From positions 1 through 64,000 of the forward strand of contig CAMFLX010000009.1 in NCBI GenBank assembly GCA_945957555.1: a stretch of 64,000 nt of DNA, written 5' to 3'. Positions 56,724 through 64,000 of this stretch are shown here, one piece after another. The first letter of the stretch is position 1, and every line of letters starts with the position of its first letter. The position numbers and the translations under genes are program-made. The notes beneath the pieces were generated by a model that was not told the DNA's origin, searched no databases, and saw nothing but the letters and a program-made list of their open reading frames with translations. This DNA comes from an uncultured Cytophagales bacterium (GTDB taxonomy: Bacteria > Bacteroidota > Bacteroidia > Cytophagales > UBA9547).

Positions 56724-58409
56724 ATTAAAACCTTAATCAACATATCGTTATTGATTTCTTGTTTCATCTTTGCACAGGAGTTGGAAAGGTATCATTATAT
56801 TAAGTTGGTTGATTCTGTTGCTACACATGTTTCAAAAAGGAATATCGATAAGTCAGAAGTTAATGTCTTTATTCAAAACAATATTAATACTTATAAATTC
56901 TCAGGATATTGGTTGGCGGGTTGTGATTCGATTAAAACTATTGGAGATACATTAATAGCCTATATCCATCTTGGAGAAAAATTTAGGCGGTTTGAAATTT
57001 ATTTTAATGATAGCTTTTGTGAAGTATACCCTAGGTTGTGTAAAAGTGTTATTTGGACTATTAAGGATGATATTTCTGCATTTGCAATCACACGGGTAAA
57101 TAAGAAGATTGAAAGATTTTTTCAGACTACAGGACATCCTTTTTTTTCCTATGTATATGATTCAATATCAATTACAAAGGAGCGAGTAAAAGTTGAATTG
57201 AACATTTATCCATTCTTATTAATTAGGTTCGATTCTTTAGTTTTCGATAGCCCTTCAAGGACTCAAAATAAATATTTGCAGAATCTTTTGGGGATTAAAG
57301 AGGGCAGTGTTTATAATCAAAGTAGAATACAAGACATCACTAATCGTATTGAGAGTACCGGTTTTTTGGAAGTCGTAAGTGAGCCTTATGTAGTCTATAA
57401 ATTTGATAAAGCCTTTGTACATATTGATCTGAAGGAAAGAAAATCAATGCTCATCAGCGGATTAGTAGGCTATTTACCTGATCAAAATACAAAAAAAAAT
57501 AGTTTAGTTGGGGAGGCTTCTGTCAATTTTAAAAATCTTTTTGGTATGGGAATCTTTTATGGATTAAAATGGAAAAGATTTCAACAGCGTTCTCAAGATC
57601 TTAACATGCAAATGAATATTCCGTTTATGTTAGGATCTCCAATAGGAGGTACATTTGATTTAAACTTTTTGAAGCAAGATACTTCTTTTGTTAATGTAAA
57701 TAGAAAGTTGAAGTTTGATTTTTTAGTTGGTAAGAATTTGAATGCTTCATTTTCGTATCAGTACTATACGAGCGTTTTAAATTCTATAGGAAAGGAATAT
57801 TCAAATAGTTTGAGGGGTAATAACACAAATCAATACGGTTTAGGCCTTAATTATAATACAGTTGGTATTAGGTTTTTCCCAATAGGAGGCAGTGCATTCA
57901 CGCTCGAAGGCGCGATTGGGGAAAAGATGCTAAGAGGGGAGACAGATTCTCTTGCTAGGTTTTCGACCCAGTTTAATGGATTGTTTGCATTGAATAAAAT
58001 TTTAAGAATTTCACCAACTTCTGTTTTTGCAATGAGGATGGAAGGACGGCTTCTTTGGAACAATAGAAGAGTTATCTTGATTAACGACCTTTACAGGCCT
58101 GGTGGTATCAATGATCTACGGGGATTCAATGAAAAAAATTTTTTTTCAGATAAATATATTGTGAGTTCAGTAGAATATAGGAAGCTGATTAGTAGGGAAT
58201 CGTACTTGGTTACTTTTGTCGATTTCGGATTGCTTAGAAGCTTGAATATTGATAATACTTTACATGCTCCGATTGGTATAGGAGTTGGAACTGTTTTTAA
58301 ATCTTCTTTGGGTATATTTAAAGTGTTTTATTCATTGGGTAAATCAAAAGATCAAGATTTAAATATCCAAAGTTCAAAGATACATTTTGCTCTTACGAAT
58401 GAATTCTGA
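56724..58409 (+). CDS. BamA/TamA-like outer membrane protein (POTRA-like plus barrel); possible ATT start
   Basis: LYRPGGINDLRGFNEKNFFSDKYIVSSVEYR barrel motif; frame open from 56721 encoding IKTLINISLLISCFIFAQE signal-like segment. Confidence 0.8.
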   Translation: MKTLINISLLISCFIFAQELERYHYIKLVDSVATHVSKRNIDKSEVNVFIQNNINTYKFSGYWLAGCDSIKTIGDTLIAYIHLGEKFRRFEIYFNDSFCEVYPRLCKSVIWTIKDDISAFAITRVNKKIERFFQTTGHPFFSYVYDSISITKERVKVELNIYPFLLIRFDSLVFDSPSRTQNKYLQNLLGIKEGSVYNQSRIQDITNRIESTGFLEVVSEPYVVYKFDKAFVHIDLKERKSMLISGLVGYLPDQNTKKNSLVGEASVNFKNLFGMGIFYGLKWKRFQQRSQDLNMQMNIPFMLGSPIGGTFDLNFLKQDTSFVNVNRKLKFDFLVGKNLNASFSYQYYTSVLNSIGKEYSNSLRGNNTNQYGLGLNYNTVGIRFFPIGGSAFTLEGAIGEKMLRGETDSLARFSTQFNGLFALNKILRISPTSVFAMRMEGRLLWNNRRVILINDLYRPGGINDLRGFNEKNFFSDKYIVSSVEYRKLISRESYLVTFVDFGLLRSLNIDNTLHAPIGIGVGTVFKSSLGIFKVFYSLGKSKDQDLNIQSSKIHFALTNEF

Positions 58410-58445
58410 TTTGTGAGGTGTTGATTATAGAAATAACAATTTTTC

Positions 58446-58474
58446 TTGTAAAGACGTAAAATTAAGTACTTTTG
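58446..58474 (+). promoter_or_regulatory. Promoter TTG-N18-TACTTTTG, 6 nt before ATG
   Basis: TTG 58446-58448, TACTTTTG 58467-58474, ATG 58481. Confidence 0.6.
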
Positions 58475-58480
58475 TACCCA

Positions 58481-59488
58481 ATGAGCACTTTTAGCTTTGT
58501 ACTTTGCTTTTTATGGTCTTTTTTAATTGCGCTTTTTGCAATTCCATCGGTGAGGAGTCTTGCTTTTAAAAAAAGGCTTTTGGATGAGCCTAACAGTCGA
58601 TCCATGCACGAGTCTTCAACGCCTAGACTTGGTGGTTTGGCGATATTTGCTGGTTTTCTTTCTGCAGTTACCCTTTTTGGAAAGGTTAATGAGTCTATTC
58701 AGTGCATGTTGTCGGGGGCAATACTTATTTTTTTTATAGGCCTCAAAGACGATATTCTACCTGTGTCTCCAGTAAAGAAGTTTTTTGTGCAGATTTTATC
58801 TACAAGTATTCTTTTATTTATTGGGAATGTTAAAATTACAAGTTTCCAAGATTTTATGGATATCAACCATTTGAATGAGGGAATTGGCTATTTTTTTTCC
58901 GCCATAGTCATTATTGGCATTACTAATTCCATTAATTTGATCGATGGTCTTGATGGCCTAGCAGGATCGGTGATTATGTTTATTTCATTTGCATTTGGTG
59001 CAGTTTTTTATGTCAACGGAAATCATCCAATGGTAAGTTTATCTATTTGTCTTGCAGGTTCGACACTTGGTTTTTTAAGGTATAACTTCCACAAGGCGGA
59101 TATTTTTATGGGAGATAGTGGTGCCTTAACTGGTGGATTTATCTTGGCATTTCTATCAGTCAATTTTATTGAGAACAAACCTTTTGAGTCTACTATTGCT
59201 TTAGTAGTTGCAATATTATTCATTCCCATTCTAGATACATCAAGGGTATTTGCCTTAAGAATTTTAGATGGAAAATCGCCGTTTGTTCCAGATAAAAATC
59301 ATTTACATCATGTATTAACGAGAATTGGATTCTCTCAAAAAGCAATTGTTTTTACTTTGATTTCACTTAACTTGGTAACAATATTGATTACTTGGTATTT
59401 TAGAGAGTTAGGAAATACATTTTTGGTAATATCAGAGGTAATTTTTGCTATAATATTGGTCGTATTGTTAAGAATATTTGAAAGATAA
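58481..59488 (+). CDS. WecA/MraY-like undecaprenyl-phosphate sugar-1-phosphate transferase
   Basis: DEPNSRSMHESSTPRLGGLAIF; NSINLIDGLDGLAGS; ADIFMGDSGALTGGF; PDKNHLHHVL. Confidence 0.95.
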   Translation: MSTFSFVLCFLWSFLIALFAIPSVRSLAFKKRLLDEPNSRSMHESSTPRLGGLAIFAGFLSAVTLFGKVNESIQCMLSGAILIFFIGLKDDILPVSPVKKFFVQILSTSILLFIGNVKITSFQDFMDINHLNEGIGYFFSAIVIIGITNSINLIDGLDGLAGSVIMFISFAFGAVFYVNGNHPMVSLSICLAGSTLGFLRYNFHKADIFMGDSGALTGGFILAFLSVNFIENKPFESTIALVVAILFIPILDTSRVFALRILDGKSPFVPDKNHLHHVLTRIGFSQKAIVFTLISLNLVTILITWYFRELGNTFLVISEVIFAIILVVLLRIFER

Positions 59489-60587
59489 GATTAAAATATT
59501 TTTCTTAATTTGGGTAGGCATTATTTCTGCTTATTCTGAAGTTGTTTTTTCTAATTCTAAAAAATTAGAGGATGAACTATTTGTGTATGATTCAAGATAT
59601 CAAAAGCTAGTGCCTATGATAAATAGTAATGTAAATACTGTTCATTTTGTATTAAATACGAAGCTTTATCATGGACAATATTTGCGTTTCAATTCAGGTG
59701 GGGTGCTATCTGTTTTTGTAAATAATAAAATATTTAAGAAATATATCAATAATGATGATATCATACTGTCGGTGGATGATATACTTAAGGTATTTGGACC
59801 CAATGAACTTTTGATTACTCTATATAGTCCTCGAAAATTGAGTGGAACCATTTCGTCTCTTTATCTTTGTACCTTACAAAATAATATTATAGCTCAAGAA
59901 AATGGTTATCGTATGATAAGTAGGTCTCAATTTGTTGTTAATCAATCATTTTTATTAGGGATGATATTGTTGTTTGTTTTATTCTATGCTGTGCAAAATG
60001 GAATAGCTCCTTTTTTTTTCAGATACGTTTATAATCCAATTAATTTATTTAGAGATTTAACAGGTGATGATCTTATTAATGTTGCTCGTTTAGATTCTTC
60101 TAAAATTATTTTTGTATTGTTTGATAGTTTGGTCATTTCGAGCATATATTTAATGACGAATACAAATGCTTGGCAACCAACAATGTTGTCGAAAATGTTA
60201 ATTTTGGCATTGTATATTATTTCATTGATATTTTTAAAATATATTTATAATCAGATCGTGGCCTATGTTTTTAGAATAAATAACTATTCATTCATTCAGG
60301 TTTTTCAGTTTCTGCGTCATTGTATGGTGTTTTCCTTAGCACTTTTGTGCTTATATTTAATATTTTGTTCTCCTTTTACGTTTTTTAGAGCTTCAGGCAC
60401 TACGATTTTTGATGGACTACTACTGATATTAGTAGTTTCGTATATTGCAAAAGTAATATTCTCTCTAAAAAAGGTTATAAATCTTAGAAGTTTTTATTTT
60501 ATTTCGTACATTTGTGTTTCCGAATTAATACCTGTAATTCTTTTTCTAGTTTATTATTTTTCGAGAATTGATAAAGGAATCAGTTGA
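59478..60587 (+). CDS. DUF4271-like membrane protein
   Basis: 369 aa; multiple TM segments; located immediately before hemD. Confidence 0.75.
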   Translation: MKDKIKIFFLIWVGIISAYSEVVFSNSKKLEDELFVYDSRYQKLVPMINSNVNTVHFVLNTKLYHGQYLRFNSGGVLSVFVNNKIFKKYINNDDIILSVDDILKVFGPNELLITLYSPRKLSGTISSLYLCTLQNNIIAQENGYRMISRSQFVVNQSFLLGMILLFVLFYAVQNGIAPFFFRYVYNPINLFRDLTGDDLINVARLDSSKIIFVLFDSLVISSIYLMTNTNAWQPTMLSKMLILALYIISLIFLKYIYNQIVAYVFRINNYSFIQVFQFLRHCMVFSLALLCLYLIFCSPFTFFRASGTTIFDGLLLILVVSYIAKVIFSLKKVINLRSFYFISYICVSELIPVILFLVYYFSRIDKGIS

Positions 60588-60591
60588 TAGT

Positions 60592-61383
60592 ATGAGATCA
60601 GAGAAGCAAAAGGAAACAATGGATAGAGCGCAAAGAGTTTCCAAAATTTTAGTGTCGCAGCCAAAACCTACAGATGAGAAATCACCATATTTTTTTCTAG
60701 AAAAAGAATACAATATAAGGATAGATTTCAAACAATTTATCAGTATAGAGCCACTATCGTATAAGGAGTTTAGAAAGCAAAAGATCGATATTCTAGCTCA
60801 CACGGCTACAATTTTTACAAGTAGAAATGCTGTTGACAATTTCTTTAAAATATGTCATGAAGGCAAAATAGAATTGCCAGCAGATTATAAATATTTTTGC
60901 GTTAATGAGCAAACGGCTAATTATCTTCAAAAATATATAACTGTGCGTAAAAGAAAAGTATTTACTGGGACTAAAACTTCTGCAGAGTTAATTGAGTTAG
61001 TAAAGAAGCATAAAGACGAAAAATTTATTTATCCTTGCTCAAGTATTAGAAAGGATGACATACCGTTATTTTTGTCGGACAATAATTATACTTTTTCGGA
61101 GGCAGTAATCTATGATACTGTTTCTGCGGATTTGTCTGGTTATAATTTGCATGATTATGACGTAATAGCATTTTTTAGCCCATCAGGTATTGTTTCTTTG
61201 AAATCTAACTTTCCTGATTTTGAACAAAAAGATATACGTTTTGCTGCATTTGGTCCTACAACGGCTAAAGCCGTAATTGATTCTGGTTTTGTTCTTGACA
61301 TCGAGGCGCCAATGCCAAATGTGCCTTCTATGACTGGTGCATTGGAACAATACATCATTAAGGCCAACAAGGTAAAGAAATAA
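60592..61383 (+). CDS. hemD: Uroporphyrinogen-III synthase family protein
   Basis: IFTSRNAVDNFFKIC...FFSPSGIVSLKSNFPDF...FAAFGPTTAKAVIDSGF. Confidence 0.87.
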   Translation: MRSEKQKETMDRAQRVSKILVSQPKPTDEKSPYFFLEKEYNIRIDFKQFISIEPLSYKEFRKQKIDILAHTATIFTSRNAVDNFFKICHEGKIELPADYKYFCVNEQTANYLQKYITVRKRKVFTGTKTSAELIELVKKHKDEKFIYPCSSIRKDDIPLFLSDNNYTFSEAVIYDTVSADLSGYNLHDYDVIAFFSPSGIVSLKSNFPDFEQKDIRFAAFGPTTAKAVIDSGFVLDIEAPMPNVPSMTGALEQYIIKANKVKK

Positions 61384-62352
61384 ATGATGACAAAAGCCTC
61401 CCGATGGATTTCGTTGGTAAGGATGATCTTATTATACCTGACCGTGTCTCTCACTGCTCAGCAAGATGCACATTTTAGTCAGTATATGTTTAGTTCAATA
61501 AATTATAATCCAGCTTATTCTGGAATGATTAATACTGAATTTACCCTTATACATAGATCGCAATGGTTGGGATATAATTCCACAAACAACGTGGGAGGGG
61601 CACCAAGTTCGCAATATTTGGGACTTACGACCCCTATAAAATTTTTGCATGGAGGAATAGGGTTGACTGTTTTGAATGATAAGTTAGGCAGTATACGTAA
61701 TATTTATTCTAAATTGAGTTATGCGTATCATATCAATATCAAAGAAGATTCAAAGCTCTCTCTAGGTCTATCTGGCGGGTTCTATTCTCTTTCATCTAAT
61801 GCTAATTACATATTCAACGACCAAAACGATCCAAACATAAATACTAGTAGCTTTCAACAAACAAAGCCAGATTTGACATTGGGCATTTGGTTTCATAACC
61901 CTAAATACTATTTGGGACTTAGCGCTGATCATGTTAATTCACCTAAGTTTAAGTACAATAATCAATTGTATTCGACAATTGGTTTGCACTGTTATTTAAC
62001 AGGAGGTTACATTTATAGTATAAATGACGATGTTAAAATAAAGCCTTCTATTCTGATAAAGACCGATCAATATCCTAAAAACATTTCATTTGACTTAAAT
62101 ACAAATATTGATTTCCTTGATAAGTATTGGATAGGTTTTTCTTATCGCAAACAAGAAGCCATAGTAGGTTTGATAGGGATTTCATTTCTTAGTAACAAGT
62201 CACTAAAGCTGGGTTATGCATTTGATTATGTAACCAATGGCAGGGCTGCAAAGGCATGGACGTCACATGAGTTGATGTTGTCTTATGTTATACCTCCTTC
62301 ATTATCAGTTAATAAGCCGGTTCTTAGGACCCCAAGATATAGGTATAATTAA
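61384..62352 (+). CDS. PorP/SprF family T9SS membrane protein
   Basis: AQQDAHFSQYMFSSINYNPAYSGMINTEFTLIHRSQWLGY. Confidence 0.95.
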   Translation: MMTKASRWISLVRMILLYLTVSLTAQQDAHFSQYMFSSINYNPAYSGMINTEFTLIHRSQWLGYNSTNNVGGAPSSQYLGLTTPIKFLHGGIGLTVLNDKLGSIRNIYSKLSYAYHINIKEDSKLSLGLSGGFYSLSSNANYIFNDQNDPNINTSSFQQTKPDLTLGIWFHNPKYYLGLSADHVNSPKFKYNNQLYSTIGLHCYLTGGYIYSINDDVKIKPSILIKTDQYPKNISFDLNTNIDFLDKYWIGFSYRKQEAIVGLIGISFLSNKSLKLGYAFDYVTNGRAAKAWTSHELMLSYVIPPSLSVNKPVLRTPRYRYN

Positions 62353-62480
62353 ATTTTTTATTAAAAATGTCTAAAAAAAATTAGAATATTTAAATTTAAT
62401 ATATAACTTTGTAGACTATTAGAGATGTATATCTAGTAGAATTTGAATTTAAGTGTATGTTTGATAAAAACAACTGTGTT

Positions 62481-63512
62481 ATGTTGAAGTCAAAATTTGT
62501 GAAAAGTCTCATCGCGGTAATGGGAGTTAGTGCAGCCCTACTAGTACAATCGTGCGGTAAAAAAAGTACTGGCCTTGAAGGTCAACTTGTTGGTGTTCCT
62601 GATCGTGAAGGGTGGACGATGTCTGTACCTTACGGAATGGTGGTAGCCCCTTCTGGTACATTTCATATGGGTCAAGCGGACCAAGATGTTCCTGCGACTT
62701 ATGTGAATATGAACAAGCAGGTGACTATTGGTGGTTTTTACATGGATGATACGGAGATTACCAATAATGAATATCGCCAATTCATGAATGCTATGTTAAC
62801 CGATTCTTCACAATTGGGTGTAGAATATCTTATGACTGAACTTTACCCAGACACTATGGTTTGGATGAAGGATTTTTCTCACCACTATGGCGATCCTATG
62901 ATGGAATATTACTATGCTCACCCAGCATTCGATGACTATCCAGTGGTTGGTATCGATTGGGGTGCTGCTCAGAAATTTTGCGAATGGCGTAGTAACTATT
63001 TGAATGACTGGAGAGTCAATCAAATGGGTTTATTTAGAATGCCAAATTATAGACTTCCTTCAGAAGCAGAATGGGAATATGCTGCAAGAGGTGGTCGTGA
63101 TATGGGTAAATATCCTTGGGGTAACCCTTATATTCGTAACTCTAAAGGTTGTATGTTGGCTAACTTTAAGCCAGGTAGAGGAAACTATTATGATGATGGA
63201 TTCCAGTATACTGCACCAGTAGCTTCTTATTTTTCTAATGATTTTGGATTGTACGACATGGCTGGCAACGTTTCAGAGTGGTGTCAAGATGCTTTTAGTG
63301 AAGTTGCAGTGCCAGTTGTTTGGGATTTGAACCCTGTTTACTATGATGATAATGAGACTAGAAAAGTAATCAGAGGTGGTTCTTGGAAAGATGTTGCATA
63401 TTTCTTAGAGACAGGTACTAGGACTTATGAGTATAGGGACACTACAAAATCTTACATTGGTTTCAGATGTGTTATGACTTATCTTGGTCGTTCTTCTGGT
63501 ACTGAATTCTAA
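62481..63512 (+). CDS. gldK: T9SS outer-ring lipoprotein GldK/PorK (SUMF1-like)
   Basis: Lipoprotein signal AALLVQSCGKKS; GTFHMGQADQD...YRLPSEAEWEYAARGG...MAGNVSEWCQDAF. Confidence 0.95.
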   Translation: MLKSKFVKSLIAVMGVSAALLVQSCGKKSTGLEGQLVGVPDREGWTMSVPYGMVVAPSGTFHMGQADQDVPATYVNMNKQVTIGGFYMDDTEITNNEYRQFMNAMLTDSSQLGVEYLMTELYPDTMVWMKDFSHHYGDPMMEYYYAHPAFDDYPVVGIDWGAAQKFCEWRSNYLNDWRVNQMGLFRMPNYRLPSEAEWEYAARGGRDMGKYPWGNPYIRNSKGCMLANFKPGRGNYYDDGFQYTAPVASYFSNDFGLYDMAGNVSEWCQDAFSEVAVPVVWDLNPVYYDDNETRKVIRGGSWKDVAYFLETGTRTYEYRDTTKSYIGFRCVMTYLGRSSGTEF

Positions 63513-63578
63513 AATCTTTCAATTTTTAATTTTAATTTTTAACTAAAACAATTAGTAAATCCTTAAATCTGTAAAAAA

Positions 63579-64000
63579 ATGGGTGCACATTATCGTTATT
63601 CTCAAGAACCTACTGCAAGGGAAAAGTTCTACACAAACATTGCTCCAATCATCACTGGTGTTGGTGCTTCTGTAGCTATTATTGGTGCTTTGTTTAAAAT
63701 TATGCACTGGCCAGGTGCTACTGGTTTCCTTATTGCTGGTCTTGGTGCAGAAGCTGTTTTATTCTTCTTGTTTGCATTTGCTCCTCCAGCTCAAGATCCA
63801 GACTGGACTTTAGTATATCCAGAACTTGGTGGCGACAGCGAATCTTCATCTGTGAAAGAAGCTGATAAACCAAATTCTAAAAATTTAACTACAAAACTTG
63901 ATTCGATGCTTGATAAGGCTAATTTGAACCAAGATTCAATCAATAAATTCTCTCAAGGATTGCAGAATTTGTCAACTACTGTTTCTCAAATGGGTGATTT
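63579..64000 (+). CDS. gldL: T9SS inner-membrane motor protein GldL (partial, runs off right edge)
   Basis: MGAHYRYSQEPTAREKFYTNIAPIITGVGASVAIIGALFKIMHWPGATGFLIAGLGAEAVLFFLFAFAPP; absent from ORF track because no stop in window. Confidence 0.95.
   Translation, partial: MGAHYRYSQEPTAREKFYTNIAPIITGVGASVAIIGALFKIMHWPGATGFLIAGLGAEAVLFFLFAFAPPAQDPDWTLVYPELGGDSESSSVKEADKPNSKNLTTKLDSMLDKANLNQDSINKFSQGLQNLSTTVSQMGD

Noticed and set aside
1-64000. CRISPR arrays, rRNA or tRNA genes
   Set aside because: No regularly spaced direct repeats of CRISPR type and no rRNA/tRNA sequence recognised by eye; a tRNAscan/Infernal run would be needed to exclude them fully.

Overview
AT-rich chromosomal window from a Bacteroidota bacterium. 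This is inferred from T9SS/gliding genes (gldK, gldL, PorP/SprF), TAnnTTTG-type -7 promoter elements and DUF3822/DUF2480/DUF4271-type genes. Positions 1-17247 (minus strand) hold most of an extracellular contractile injection system (eCIS, phage-tail-like) structural operon: DUF4255 cap/terminator, an unknown 392-aa protein, sheath, two tube proteins, a DUF5908-like small protein, an Afp7-like protein, a VgrG/Afp8 spike, PAAR, gp25-like, two very large baseplate proteins, and a large protein that runs off the left edge. No ATPase, tape measure or effector is visible inside the window. The remainder is mostly housekeeping and envelope genes: coaD, NUDIX, AlkC-type DNA repair, H+-PPase, DUF2130, SanA-like, SLT, LOG, Vsr, TrmN6-like, tsaB, ctpA, rnpA, rpmH, nuoA, purM, a large repetitive T9SS-secreted protein, an EPS export module (Wza, Wzc, acetyltransferase, SDR), hemW, a BamA-like protein, a WecA-like transferase, DUF4271, hemD, porP, gldK and gldL. 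Less expected observations include: an apparently exported lipoprotein with PEP/pyruvate-binding (ATP-grasp) chemistry; a ~182-bp imperfect palindrome (MITE or structured RNA); a GYGYGY tail on the BY-kinase encoded by a simple-sequence repeat; a 56-aa PID-CTERM-like peptide after the T9SS protein; paired DnaA-box-like motifs beside the eCIS locus; candidate leaderless promoters; and a BamA-like gene with no ordinary start codon. Four genes absent from the ORF track were recovered by hand: the left-edge eCIS protein, the DUF5908-like ORF, rpmH and gldL. The 56-aa secreted peptide ORF is also absent from the track. No searches were run; family calls rest on recognised motifs.
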